DNA of 37,562 nt from Paludibacteraceae bacterium (GTDB lineage Bacteria; Bacteroidota; Bacteroidia; Bacteroidales; Paludibacteraceae). The notes beneath the pieces were generated by a model. That model was not told the DNA's origin. It did not search any database and saw only the letters and a program-made list of their open reading frames with translations. A program made the position numbers and the translations under genes. Shown one piece after another: positions 11,349-20,077 of the stretch (its first letter is position 1; every line of letters begins with the position of its first letter). Where the stretch lies: NCBI GenBank assembly GCA_024405875.1, contig JAKSOA010000018.1:1-37562 (forward strand). The letters are read 5' to 3'.

Positions 11349-13466
11349 ATGATTATGAAAAAAGCACTCTTCACTCTACTGCTAACGCTATCTTGCTTAG
11401 TATCAGTTGCCGTTGAGGTAAACTCTCCGTCAGGTAATCTATCACTCACATTTGATGTCAACAAAGTTGGCAAACCATTCTATTCACTGACATTTAAAGG
11501 GAAAGATGTCATTGAACCCAGTTATATGGGATTTAAATTCTCCGATGGAAAAGATTATTCAAATTGGTTTACAATTGTTAAGGTGGATACAACCTCATTT
11601 ACTGAGACTTGGAAGCCCGTATGGGGAGAGGTTGACTCAATAATTGACAACCACAATGAACTGACAGCGCTTTTGAAGCACGTGCCTACAAACACTTTTA
11701 TGATGATAAGGTTCAGGGTTTTTGATGACTGTGCCGCATTCCGTTATGAGTTTGACAGAAACTCTAATCACGCCTATATAAAAGTGGAGAATGAGGTGAG
11801 TGAGTTCAATCTGACAGGTGACCATAAGACATTTTGGATTCCCGGCAACCCTGATTCCAATGAGTACAAATATATGACCACTCCACTTAGCGGCATTGAC
11901 GCCTCTAAGGCTGACGGGGACGCAATTGGCACTCATATGATTGTGGCGGACAACTGCATTCAGTCTCCCGTTATGATGAAGAGTAGTGACGGACTATACA
12001 TAAACATTTTTGAGGCGGCACTCAGTGACTACCCTGCAATGATGCTTACAATTGACAAAAAGAATTTCCTCTTTACATCTTTGCTTGCCGGCGGTGCTGT
12101 AAAGGGAGTAGCGGCATTTCTGCAAACTCCTTGCAAAACACCTTGGCGTACAATAATTGTAAGTGACAAGGCAGAGGATATACTTGCCTCAAAATCAATT
12201 CTTAATCTAAATGAACCTTGTAAGATAGAGAATACTGATTTCATTAAACCATTTAAGATGGTTGGGGTATGGTGGGAGATGCACGTTCCAGCACACTCAT
12301 CGTGGAACTATGCTGATGAATGGAATCTGAAACTTGCAGGTACTGATTGGAACTCTTTGAAACCTAACGGACGTCACGGAGCAAACACAGAGAATGTGAA
12401 AAAATATATTGATTTTGCGGCTGATAACGGAATTGACGCGGTCTTGGTTGAGGGTTGGAATATTGGTTGGGAAGACTGGGCAGGCAACTGGAAAGAGGAG
12501 GTATTTGACTTTGTAACCCCCTACCCTGACTTTGACGTCAAGGAAATCACCTCCTACGCCGCATCAAAGGGTGTGAAAATGATAATGCATAATGAGACTT
12601 CATCATCTGTTACAAACTACGAACGTCGCATTGACAGTGCCATTGATTTTATGAAGAGATGGGGATACACAGGTGTGAAAACCGGATATGTAGGCTGGAT
12701 TATTCCTCGTGGAGAGACTCACGACGGACAGTGGATGGTAAACCATTATGAACGTGTGACTAAAAAGATGGCTGACGCCGGACTTATGCTTGACGCCCAC
12801 GAGGCGGTACGCCCTACAGGTCAGCATCGCACATACCCTAATCTGCTTGCCTGCGAGTCTGCAAGAGGCAATGAATTCAATGCCTGGAGTGACGGCAACC
12901 TTCCTGAGCACGAGACCATTCTGCCGTTCACAAGATTGATGGGCGGGCCTATGGATTACACACCTGGTATTTTCAAAATAAAAATGTCAGACTATCAAGG
13001 GGGTAACACCTGTCAGGTTCACACCACTCTTGCAAAGCAACTTGCCCTCTATGTTACAATGTTCAGCCCTATACAAATGGCTGCGGACCTTCCTGAAAAC
13101 TACAAGGAACACATGGATGCATTTCAATTCATTAAGGATGTTGCAGTAAACTGGGATGACACAAAAGTTTTGGAGGCTGAACCTGGAGACTACATAACAA
13201 TAGCCCGTAAGGCAAAAGGCAGTGAGAACTGGTTCATTGGCGCCATCACTGATGAGAACAGTCGTACCTCTGATATTAAGTTTGATTTCCTGGATGCTGG
13301 TAAAAAGTATATAGCAACAATCTATGCAGATGGCAAAGATGCCGATTGGTTCAGCAACCCAACCTCATACACAATATATAAGAAGTCTGTGAAAAAGGGA
13401 GACAAACTTAAAATCAAGATGGCTAACGGGGGTGGTTGCGCCATCTCTCTGAAGCCAGTGGAATAG
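11349..13466 (+). CDS. GH97 alpha-glucosidase, SusB-like inverting type
   Basis: This is a secreted, probably periplasmic, alpha-glucosidase acting on starch or related alpha-glucan oligosaccharides. A signal peptide (MKKALFTLLLTLSCLVSVA) is followed by the GH97 N-terminal beta-sandwich, a central (beta/alpha)8 barrel and a C-terminal beta domain. The region VKTGYVGWIIPRGETHDGQW carries Gly where retaining GH97 enzymes have the Asp nucleophile. The candidate general-base/Ca-binding Glu residues of SusB are kept: HEAVRPTG (Glu about 485), CESARG (about 503) and PEHETILPF (about 520 and 522). This supports the inverting mechanism. An in-frame ATG at 11355 (MKKALF...) is an equally good start. 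No susC, susD or other starch genes are adjacent. Confidence 0.9.
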   Translation: MIMKKALFTLLLTLSCLVSVAVEVNSPSGNLSLTFDVNKVGKPFYSLTFKGKDVIEPSYMGFKFSDGKDYSNWFTIVKVDTTSFTETWKPVWGEVDSIIDNHNELTALLKHVPTNTFMMIRFRVFDDCAAFRYEFDRNSNHAYIKVENEVSEFNLTGDHKTFWIPGNPDSNEYKYMTTPLSGIDASKADGDAIGTHMIVADNCIQSPVMMKSSDGLYINIFEAALSDYPAMMLTIDKKNFLFTSLLAGGAVKGVAAFLQTPCKTPWRTIIVSDKAEDILASKSILNLNEPCKIENTDFIKPFKMVGVWWEMHVPAHSSWNYADEWNLKLAGTDWNSLKPNGRHGANTENVKKYIDFAADNGIDAVLVEGWNIGWEDWAGNWKEEVFDFVTPYPDFDVKEITSYAASKGVKMIMHNETSSSVTNYERRIDSAIDFMKRWGYTGVKTGYVGWIIPRGETHDGQWMVNHYERVTKKMADAGLMLDAHEAVRPTGQHRTYPNLLACESARGNEFNAWSDGNLPEHETILPFTRLMGGPMDYTPGIFKIKMSDYQGGNTCQVHTTLAKQLALYVTMFSPIQMAADLPENYKEHMDAFQFIKDVAVNWDDTKVLEAEPGDYITIARKAKGSENWFIGAITDENSRTSDIKFDFLDAGKKYIATIYADGKDADWFSNPTSYTIYKKSVKKGDKLKIKMANGGGCAISLKPVE

Positions 13467-13469
13467 AGT

Positions 13470-14870
13470 CTATTTAGGAACGCCCCACTGTTTGTACTGT
13501 TCCCATTTTGACAGTACGTCATCAACATATTTGACGGTCTCCTCCCCTCTGCAGTAACCTGACTTGCAGATTGAATCTGTATAGTACTCAGGCTCTGATT
13601 TCAGCAATATGTAAGGCTCCACATTGCCCTCCCATACATCGGGGTTCTTTCCATACTTACGGGCGAAAGCACGCCCGTCAAGAATATGTCCCGGACCGGA
13701 ATTATATGCGGCAAGCGTGAACTTTATACGCTCGTTTTTATCATCTATATTTGAGAAAATTCTCTCAAGTTTTTTCAAATATTTGGTACCCGCCGCAATA
13801 CTTTTTTCAGGGTCAAACATATCTACCTCATTCTCAACACCTAATGACTTTGCGGTCTTTGGCATAAGTTGCATAAGTCCGCACGCCCCCGCCCAAGAGA
13901 CAGTGGCAGGATTGAATTTAGACTCCTTATACGCAACGGCTGCCACAAGACGCCAATCCCAATCTATCTGTCTTGCATATTTACGCAACAAGTCATCATA
14001 CGGTGATATTGAGTTCTTTCCGCCAATCTTTGGCAAACCGTTCGCCTCAAAGTATTTACTCTTCTCAAAATACTTCAAGTATATCTTCTTGAACGCTCTC
14101 TGTTTTGAGGCATCGGAGTACCATTCATTCACAAACCCACACAACTCTTTTGAATCAGTTCCGACCGCCCACGCCGCACGTTGCGGGAAACTTACATTTA
14201 CTGAGTAATCTATATTTGAGAAATATGTGCGACTCATAATTGCCATATCTTTGGTGGAGACTGTCCTCTCTGTCTCATTCATCGCAACAGAGGCAATCAG
14301 GTCTTCTGATGAGAGAGAGTCCGGAGCATATTTAATGGTGAGTCCGCCCCCTATCTCATTATTCAAATCACGCATACGCATATCATATATGCTCCCCTTA
14401 CGTACATAGACATCTTTACCGCATAGGTCAAGAACGTCCTTCACCATAGAGTCACTCTTACATTGAACAAGCACCTGATTAGTGACATACTCTTTTTCCG
14501 TAAATAATACCTGAGATTTGTTTTCTAATGAACAGGGAAGTTTATATGCAATGATATCACCCTTACCCTGCGTCAGCATCTCTATCATAGCACTCTCACT
14601 TGGGGCTATTATAAGTTGCATATTAACGCCCAATGCCTCACATAACAGTTTTGACATCTCATACTCGTAACCAAGTTCCTCATCCTTGTAAATAAAGTAT
14701 GATACAGGCCCATACATTGTCAGCACCCTGAGAGTGTCTGACGCCTGAATCTCAGCAAGGCTCCTGGATAAAGATTTCTTATGGGCTCCTGAGCAGGAGA
14801 CTAACAGAGAACATAACGCCAATAATAAGATTAGCACTATCCCCGTAGATTTTTTTAAGAAACAACGCAT
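13470..14870 (-). CDS. MltF-type membrane-bound lytic murein transglycosylase (lipoprotein)
   Basis: This 466-residue lipoprotein cleaves peptidoglycan glycan strands to 1,6-anhydroMurNAc products. The N-terminus is a lipoprotein signal with lipobox LVSC (lipidated Cys26). A periplasmic solute-binding (SBP_bac_3-like) domain spans about residues 47-265, then an SLT domain of about 295-420. The catalytic Glu is E316 in YKESKFNP, followed by the GACGLMQLMP motif and AYNSGPGH. This order (SBP then SLT) defines MltF. Its stop codon is only 3 bp from that of the convergent GH97 gene. The products feed cell-wall recycling, the process suggested for the kinase/MurU pair at 32.9-35.0 kb. Confidence 0.92.
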   Translation of the reverse strand: MRCFLKKSTGIVLILLLALCSLLVSCSGAHKKSLSRSLAEIQASDTLRVLTMYGPVSYFIYKDEELGYEYEMSKLLCEALGVNMQLIIAPSESAMIEMLTQGKGDIIAYKLPCSLENKSQVLFTEKEYVTNQVLVQCKSDSMVKDVLDLCGKDVYVRKGSIYDMRMRDLNNEIGGGLTIKYAPDSLSSEDLIASVAMNETERTVSTKDMAIMSRTYFSNIDYSVNVSFPQRAAWAVGTDSKELCGFVNEWYSDASKQRAFKKIYLKYFEKSKYFEANGLPKIGGKNSISPYDDLLRKYARQIDWDWRLVAAVAYKESKFNPATVSWAGACGLMQLMPKTAKSLGVENEVDMFDPEKSIAAGTKYLKKLERIFSNIDDKNERIKFTLAAYNSGPGHILDGRAFARKYGKNPDVWEGNVEPYILLKSEPEYYTDSICKSGYCRGEETVKYVDDVLSKWEQYKQWGVPK

Positions 14871-14887
14871 CTATTACGTTTTTTTGT

Positions 14888-14919
14888 TTTGTAAATATAG
14901 ACATTTTATTGTAGATTTG
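14888..14919 (+). promoter_or_regulatory. Bacteroidota-type promoter of ssb
   Basis: TTTG (14888-14891), 20 bp, then TAGATTTG (14912-14919), matching TTTG-N19-21-TAnnTTTG. The predicted leader before the ssb ATG is about 80 nt, the longest of the candidate promoters found here. It lies in the divergent gap between mltF and ssb. Confidence 0.7.
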
Positions 14920-15003
14920 CAAAAGAAAATACAAGAAACTGAAATACCGTCAATTTAAAGGGGTCTTATATTTTTAGTTTCTTAATTTTAAAAAAGCATT
15001 TTT

Positions 15004-15432
15004 ATGTCAGTTAACAAAGTAATTTTAGTAGGAAATGTGGGCGATGACCCACAAGTACGTTATTTAGAGAAAAATGTAGCAGTCGCTAATTTCTCTGTCG
15101 CAACCTCAGAAAGAGCATACACAAACAGCAATGGCACACAAGTACCGGAGCGTACTGAGTGGCATAGCATTGTCGCCTGGAGAGGTCTTGCGGAGATTGC
15201 CGAAAAGTATGTCAGAAAGGGCACTCAGGTTTACATTGAAGGTAGAATCCAGTCCCGCTCTTGGATGGACAAAGATGGCAACAAACGTTATTCATACGAG
15301 ATTATTGCCGACGCAATGCAACTTTTAGGAAGGAAAACGGACAGCGCAACGGCTAACGCCGCCGCCCCTGCCAAGAAGTCTGAAGAGACTCCTTTAGCAC
15401 CTGCAGGGCAAGAGGACGGGCTTCCTTTCTAA
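15004..15432 (+). CDS. ssb: Single-stranded DNA-binding protein
   Basis: SSB coats single-stranded DNA in replication, repair and recombination. The OB fold covers about residues 1-108, beginning MSVNKVILVGNVGDDPQVRY and containing the RTEWHSIVAWRGLAEIA segment. A flexible Ala/Pro-rich linker leads to the acidic tip EDGLPF, which recruits partner proteins. The length of 142 aa is normal. It is a single-gene unit with its own promoter, and its end faces nagB across a shared terminator. Confidence 0.97.
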   Translation: MSVNKVILVGNVGDDPQVRYLEKNVAVANFSVATSERAYTNSNGTQVPERTEWHSIVAWRGLAEIAEKYVRKGTQVYIEGRIQSRSWMDKDGNKRYSYEIIADAMQLLGRKTDSATANAAAPAKKSEETPLAPAGQEDGLPF

Positions 15433-15462
15433 TGCATTGATGCATTGACCCCTATTGACGGA

Positions 15463-15493
15463 AAACGCCTGCCCCATAACGGAGCAGGCGTTT
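15463..15493. terminator. Bidirectional terminator between ssb and nagB
   Basis: AAACGCCTGC (15463-15472) and GCAGGCGTTT (15484-15493) form a perfect 10-bp stem. Two further C-G pairs are possible inside the loop. The A/T ends give a short T run on either strand. It lies between two convergent genes and can serve both. Confidence 0.85.
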
Positions 15494-15515
15494 ACATTTG
15501 AAAAATCAACGCAAC

Positions 15516-16307
15516 TTATAGATTATTCTTTTCAATATCCTTGAAATATCTGTATGTACCTACCTTAAGTTCATCTGTAGCGGCATCATCACAAACAATA
15601 ATACCTTTACGGTGCATCTGCAAGGCTGATATAGTCCACATTTGAGTAACTCCACCCTCAACTGCGGCGGCAAGAGCACGCGCCTTGTTATGACCGTTTA
15701 CCAATATAAGCACCTCTTTTGCATCCATAACGGTGCCTACACCTACGGTGAGCGCTGTCTTAGGAACCTTGTTCACATCATTATCAAAGAAACGTGAATT
15801 TGCTATAATAGTGTCGGTTGTAAGAGTCTTGACCCTTGTGCGTGAAGCAAGAGATGAACCCGGCTCATTGAAAGCAATGTGACCGTCAGGTCCTATGCCA
15901 CCAAGGAAAAGGTCTATTCCACCAGCCGCCTTTATTCTTGCCTCGTATCCCTCACATTCAGCGGCAAGGTCTGCGGCATTTCCGTTAAGAATATTCACAT
16001 TATCCCTCTTAATATCAATGTGTGAGAAGAAGTTGTTCCACATAAATGAGTGGTAACTTTCAGGATGGTTCTCCGCCAAAGCGACATACTCGTCCATATT
16101 GAATGTTATAACATTGGCGAATGATACCTTACCCGCTTTGTTAAGTTCTATCAACGCCTTGTACATTCCAAGAGGTGATGAACCCGTAGGAAGTCCTAAT
16201 ACAAAAGGTTTTTCTGCTGTAGGCTTTGCGGCGTTAATCTTTGCAGCCACATAATTTGCCGCCCACTTTGACATACTGTCATAATCCGGTTCAATAATTA
16301 ATCTCAT
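15516..16307 (-). CDS. nagB: Glucosamine-6-phosphate deaminase
   Basis: NagB converts glucosamine-6-phosphate to fructose-6-phosphate and ammonia, linking aminosugar catabolism to glycolysis. Residue numbering coincides with E. coli NagB: catalytic D72 (FNMDEYV) and D141, H143 and E148 ([12 protein letters not shown]). The phosphate-binding [13 protein letters not shown] segment is at about 37-49. The length of 263 aa is normal. It is monocistronic, with no nagA beside it. Its substrate is the ligand known to bind the RapZ C-terminal domain, which is relevant to the fusion kinase at 32.9 kb. Confidence 0.97.
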   Translation of the reverse strand: MRLIIEPDYDSMSKWAANYVAAKINAAKPTAEKPFVLGLPTGSSPLGMYKALIELNKAGKVSFANVITFNMDEYVALAENHPESYHSFMWNNFFSHIDIKRDNVNILNGNAADLAAECEGYEARIKAAGGIDLFLGGIGPDGHIAFNEPGSSLASRTRVKTLTTDTIIANSRFFDNDVNKVPKTALTVGVGTVMDAKEVLILVNGHNKARALAAAVEGGVTQMWTISALQMHRKGIIVCDDAATDELKVGTYRYFKDIEKNNL

Positions 16308-16328
16308 ATTTCCATATTTTTAACATTA

Positions 16329-16336
16329 CAAAGGTA
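16329..16336 (-). promoter_or_regulatory. Putative -7 element of nagB
   Basis: CAAAGGTA on the + strand reads TACCTTTG on the - strand, a perfect TAnnTTTG. A possible -33 TTTG (CAAA, 16360-16363) is 23 bp away, slightly too far. The implied leader is about 16 nt. The AT-rich stretch from here to holB shows no ORF or clear RNA gene. Confidence 0.5.
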
Positions 16337-16538
16337 ACGGATTTACAATTATCATATAACAAAAGAAGCCACCATTTTCGCATTTTTTATTAATTTATTT
16401 ACTATTTTATTAATTTTATTACATTATGCTTACATTTTTCACATTATATTATTACATAAGTTTTATTTTATAACAATATTCATAAACAATGCGTTAATCA
16501 ATAACCATACTCAAATTCATCATCCTCATTCAAAAAAA

Positions 16539-16570
16539 ATTGGAACATTGCCCACTTTTTCGTAAATTTG
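16539..16570 (+). promoter_or_regulatory. Putative promoter of the holB-comM gene run
   Basis: TAAATTTG (16563-16570) is a full TAnnTTTG match, with ATTG (16539-16542) 20 bp upstream as a near -33 element. The holB ATG lies only 9 bp after it, so the transcript would be leaderless or nearly so. Confidence 0.55.
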
Positions 16571-16579
16571 TAGGTTATT

Positions 16580-17671
16580 ATGCAATTTAAGGATATCATA
16601 GGACAAGAAGATGTCAAAACTCTTATTTTAAAGAGTGCCAAAGAGGGCAGAATGCCACACGCCCAACTATTTTGGGGTGGCGAAGGTGTTGGCAAACTGG
16701 CTCTTGCGCTTGCCACCATTCAATATGTCAACTGTGAGCACCCCACAGATAGAGATTCCTGCGGAGAGTGCCCGAGTTGCCGTCTTATATCCAGGCTCAC
16801 CCACCCCGATGTCCATTTTGCATTTCCCATATACAAGGTAAAGTCAGACAGAGACTCCCTTTGTGACGATTTTATTGCAGATTGGAGAGAGATGGTTTTG
16901 AAGTCACCGTATTTCAATCTGAGACAGTGGATGAAATCAATTGACGGAGATGAGAAGGGAGGCACCATCTACACGGCGGAGAGCAGTGAAATATCAAGAA
17001 AACTGAGTCTTAAAAGTCTGAACGCCAAATACAAAAGCCTTATTATATGGCTCCCGGAAAAGATGCAGGCTCAGTGCGCCAACAAATTATTAAAACTTAT
17101 TGAGGAACCACCAGCGGGTACATTATTCTTTCTTATAAGTGAGAACCCTCAGCAACTGCTGCCAACCATAACATCAAGGACGCAAGCCCTTCACATAAAG
17201 AATCTTACAGAAGAAGAACTAAAAACCGTATTCCCTGAAGATGTGGCAAGAATAGCAGGAGGGAACATTATTAAGGCAAGGGAGATTTCTGACGGTATGG
17301 AGGAGACAAGGCAACTGGTGCAGAGATACAGAAATCTTATGGCTATTGTCTTTACAAAAGACCTTGTGGCGCTTAAAGAGTTTGCCGAAGAGGCGGCGGC
17401 AAGCAGAGCCGGCACATTGGAATTTCTCACATACGCAGGAGGCATAACACGTGAGGCGTTCATTGCCAATCTCTGCAACCCCGAACTTAATTACAGAACC
17501 TCCGATGAGGCGGCTTTCACAGAGAAATTCAAAAGGTTCGTCACCATTAATAATATTGAGGGGATTATTGACAACATAACAAGAGCACACAGAGATATAG
17601 AACGCAACGCCAACATAAAACTTACAATGTTTGATTTAGGCTTGCAATTACTAACACTAATAAAAAAATAA
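16580..17671 (+). CDS. holB: DNA polymerase III subunit delta' (clamp-loader)
   Basis: This AAA+ protein is the rigid stator of the clamp loader that places the beta clamp on DNA. It opens FKDIIGQEDVKTLI and PHAQLFWGGEGVGKL. The P-loop GGEGVGKL ends with Leu40 instead of Thr/Ser, as expected for a non-hydrolysing delta-prime. The zinc module uses C52, C61, C64 and C67. The sensor region KLLKLIEEPPAGTLFFLISE is typical of the DnaX/HolB family. The length of 363 aa is normal. It is the first gene of a ten-gene same-strand run; a 61-bp gap with heptamer repeats separates it from ricT. Confidence 0.93.
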   Translation: MQFKDIIGQEDVKTLILKSAKEGRMPHAQLFWGGEGVGKLALALATIQYVNCEHPTDRDSCGECPSCRLISRLTHPDVHFAFPIYKVKSDRDSLCDDFIADWREMVLKSPYFNLRQWMKSIDGDEKGGTIYTAESSEISRKLSLKSLNAKYKSLIIWLPEKMQAQCANKLLKLIEEPPAGTLFFLISENPQQLLPTITSRTQALHIKNLTEEELKTVFPEDVARIAGGNIIKAREISDGMEETRQLVQRYRNLMAIVFTKDLVALKEFAEEAAASRAGTLEFLTYAGGITREAFIANLCNPELNYRTSDEAAFTEKFKRFVTINNIEGIIDNITRAHRDIERNANIKLTMFDLGLQLLTLIKK

Positions 17672-17686
17672 TATCAAAATCAACAG

Positions 17687-17728
17687 TTAACTATTAATTG
17701 TTAATTGTTAATTATTAATTATTAATTG
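17687..17728 (+). repeat. Six tandem 7-bp repeats between holB and ricT
   Basis: Six consecutive heptamers fill 42 bp: TTAACTA, TTAATTG, TTAATTG, TTAATTA, TTAATTA, TTAATTG. They end 4 bp before the ricT start codon, so copy-number change would alter the ricT leader. The tract could be a slippage-prone spacer or simply AT-rich intergenic filler. Confidence 0.85.
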
Positions 17729-17732
17729 AACT

Positions 17733-18872
17733 ATGGATTACATACTAGATAAAGGAAACAACAGACTGACTGAGGCAGGATGCAGGAAAAGTTCCTGGCA
17801 GATGCTGAGCGTCTATGATTGGCTTGCCGACATACCTATTGACAGAGAGACAACCCAATATGTTGAGGTTCAGTTTAAAAACACACGCAAAGGGTATTAC
17901 CTGAACTCAAATAACCTGCCTCTTGAGAAAGGTGATATAGTGGCAGTGGAGTCAAATCCCGGCCACGATATAGGGACAGTCACACTACAAGGATACCTTG
18001 TGGCTCTGCAAATGAAGAAGAACGGTTATGATTTCTCACGCAATGAGGTGCGCCGCATATACCGTAAGGCGAAACAGGCCGATATTGAAAAGTGGGAGGA
18101 ATCAAAGGCTAAAGAGCACGACGCAATGCTCCGTTCCCGCCAAATTGCCAAAGACCTGAATCTGGATATGAAGATTGGTGATGTTGAGTATCAGGGAGAT
18201 GGGAATAAGGCAATATTCTATTACATTGCAGACCAAAGAGTTGACTTCAGGGAACTAATCAAGGTACTTGCAGACGCATTTCACGTTAGAATTGAGATGA
18301 AACAGATTGGAGCGCGTCAGGAGGCTGGCAGAATTGGAGGAACAGGCCCTTGCGGAAGAGAGTTATGCTGCTCCACATTTATGACCAACTTCCAATCAGT
18401 AGGCACAAACGCCGCACGTGTGCAGGATTTGTCAATGAATCCGCAGAAACTTGCCGGTCAGTGCGCAAAACTCAAGTGTTGCCTCAACTATGAGTTTGAC
18501 AACTATGTGGAGGCTCTGAAAGAGTTCCCAGGCAAAGATGTTGTACTTGACACCGCAAACGGTCCATACTACTTCTTCAAACTTGATGTCTTTGCAAGAA
18601 AGATGACATACTCCGCTGAGAAGAATTTTCCTAAAGACTTAATTGAAATTCCTCTTGATGAGGTATGGAACATAATCAGAGCCAACAAGAGCGGAAAGTC
18701 TGTCAGTGAGATTCAAACAACATCTGATTCAGCGGAACCTGAGATAAGTTTTGAGAACGCCGTTGGAGAGGGCAGCCTGACCAGATTTGACAGGGCTGGC
18801 AAGAAGAGAAAGAAGAACAGAAACCACAATCGTGGTCAAAGACCTCAAAACGGGGAGGAAGAGAGCAGATGA
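17733..18872 (+). CDS. ricT: RicT/YaaT-like PSP1-domain protein
   Basis: This 379-residue cytoplasmic protein belongs to the PSP1 (RicT/YaaT) family. In Bacillus RicT works with RicA and RicF in an Fe-S-containing complex that affects RNA processing by RNase Y. The signature cysteines are present: C207, C212 and C213 in GPCGRELCC, and C244, C249 and C250 in GQCAKLKCC. The last 60 or so residues are basic and low-complexity (KKRKKNRNHNRGQRP), suggesting RNA binding. The stop overlaps the gldH start (ATGA). No ricA- or ricF-like gene is in the window, so the partner set here is unknown. Confidence 0.85.
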   Translation: MDYILDKGNNRLTEAGCRKSSWQMLSVYDWLADIPIDRETTQYVEVQFKNTRKGYYLNSNNLPLEKGDIVAVESNPGHDIGTVTLQGYLVALQMKKNGYDFSRNEVRRIYRKAKQADIEKWEESKAKEHDAMLRSRQIAKDLNLDMKIGDVEYQGDGNKAIFYYIADQRVDFRELIKVLADAFHVRIEMKQIGARQEAGRIGGTGPCGRELCCSTFMTNFQSVGTNAARVQDLSMNPQKLAGQCAKLKCCLNYEFDNYVEALKEFPGKDVVLDTANGPYYFFKLDVFARKMTYSAEKNFPKDLIEIPLDEVWNIIRANKSGKSVSEIQTTSDSAEPEISFENAVGEGSLTRFDRAGKKRKKNRNHNRGQRPQNGEEESR

Positions 18873-19330
18873 GATTAGCAAGATTATTCATAACAGTTTT
18901 CATCATCGGGGTTTTGACAGCCTGTGGTGGCAATTATGTCTATAATGACTGCCGGGACATTGATGACAACGGCTGGCATATTGATTCCGCCGCCATATTC
19001 ACACCCCAAATATCTGACACCATAGGCAGATATGACATTCTGATGACCATAAGACATACATCAGAGTATGAGTATCAGAACTTCTGGACATTCATAGAGG
19101 TCACCTCTCCAGATGGATTGACGGCGTCAGACACAATTGAATGCTATCTTGCAGACAACAAGGGGCACTTCATTGGCAGTGGAATATCAATATATGAGAT
19201 GCCTGTACTTATCTCAAGAAACATTAAATTTGAGAAGGCGGGCAAATATGAGTTCAAAGTCATTCAAGGTATGAGAGATGAGAAGATTAAAGGCATTAAA
19301 AATATATGCCTCTCACTTGAAAAGAGATAG
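18869..19330 (+). CDS. gldH: GldH-like gliding motility lipoprotein
   Basis: This 153-residue lipoprotein has lipobox LTAC (Cys19) after a short hydrophobic segment. The body resembles the GldH family, including NFWTFIEVTSPDG and the final FKVIQGMRDEKIKGIKN segment. GldH is required for gliding in flavobacteria, but it is also found in non-gliding Bacteroidales, where its role is unclear. The start overlaps the ricT stop by 4 bp and the stop directly abuts the trmB start. Confidence 0.8.
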   Translation: MRLARLFITVFIIGVLTACGGNYVYNDCRDIDDNGWHIDSAAIFTPQISDTIGRYDILMTIRHTSEYEYQNFWTFIEVTSPDGLTASDTIECYLADNKGHFIGSGISIYEMPVLISRNIKFEKAGKYEFKVIQGMRDEKIKGIKNICLSLEKR

Positions 19331-20077
19331 ATGGGGAAGAACAAATTACAGAAATTCGCTGATATGGAGGGCTATAGCAATGTCTTCCAATACCCTTTCG
19401 CCCGTTTGAGAAGTGAGGGAGGATTCCCTATGAAGGGGCGTTGGGCGGAATTTTTCGGAAACAATAATGACATTGTCCTGGAACTTGGCTGCGGCAAGGG
19501 TGAATATACCGTAGGGCTTGCTTCCATCTACCCCGATAAGAATTTCATAGGGATTGACATTAAGGGTGCCCGTATGTGGACCGGGGCGAAGCAGTCAAAC
19601 ATTGACGGAATGAGGAATGTGGCGTTTCTGAGAACCGACATTGAACTAATTGACAGTTTTTTTGAAAAAGGAGAGGTCTCTGAGATATGGATAACATTTC
19701 CTGACCCTCAGATGAAAAAGGTTAGAAAACGCCTTACATCAACAAGATTTATGGCACTCTACCAGAACATTCTTAAAGAGAACGGCATTGTGCATCTTAA
19801 GACAGACAGCCCGTTCCTCTATACATACACCACTTTGATGGTAAGGCAGAATGGTTATAAGGAACTTGTGAACACTGATAACCTCTATGCCTCAGGGATA
19901 GCGGACAAAATATTGAGCATTCGCACATATTATGAAAGTCAGTGGATTGAGAGGGGAATGAACATAAAATACATTAAATTCGAACTATCACACAGAGACT
20001 CCTTCACAGAGCCTACGGAAGAGATAGAAGAAGACACATACAGAAGTTATAATAGAAGAAATAACAATACTAAATGA
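19331..20077 (+). CDS. trmB: tRNA (guanine-N7-)-methyltransferase
   Basis: TrmB uses S-adenosylmethionine to make m7G46 in the variable loop of tRNAs. The SAM-binding motif I is [10 protein letters not shown], starting at Glu51. The family signature [16 protein letters not shown] is at about residues 120-135. The length of 248 aa is slightly above E. coli TrmB, owing to N- and C-terminal additions. The acidic/basic tail is poorly conserved. It begins on the base after the gldH stop and overlaps mrp by the ATGA junction. Confidence 0.95.
   Translation: MGKNKLQKFADMEGYSNVFQYPFARLRSEGGFPMKGRWAEFFGNNNDIVLELGCGKGEYTVGLASIYPDKNFIGIDIKGARMWTGAKQSNIDGMRNVAFLRTDIELIDSFFEKGEVSEIWITFPDPQMKKVRKRLTSTRFMALYQNILKENGIVHLKTDSPFLYTYTTLMVRQNGYKELVNTDNLYASGIADKILSIRTYYESQWIERGMNIKYIKFELSHRDSFTEPTEEIEEDTYRSYNRRNNNTK

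Noticed and set aside
13624-14208. 194-codon open frame on the + strand opposite mltF
   Set aside because: It lies entirely antisense to a well-supported transglycosylase gene and has no recognisable domain or promoter.
16580-16720. Defective ATPase in holB
   Set aside because: Leu in place of Thr/Ser in the P-loop is expected for delta-prime subunits, which do not hydrolyse ATP.
17687-17728. CRISPR array
   Set aside because: The heptamers are directly adjacent with no spacers and are too short for CRISPR repeats. No cas genes are present.
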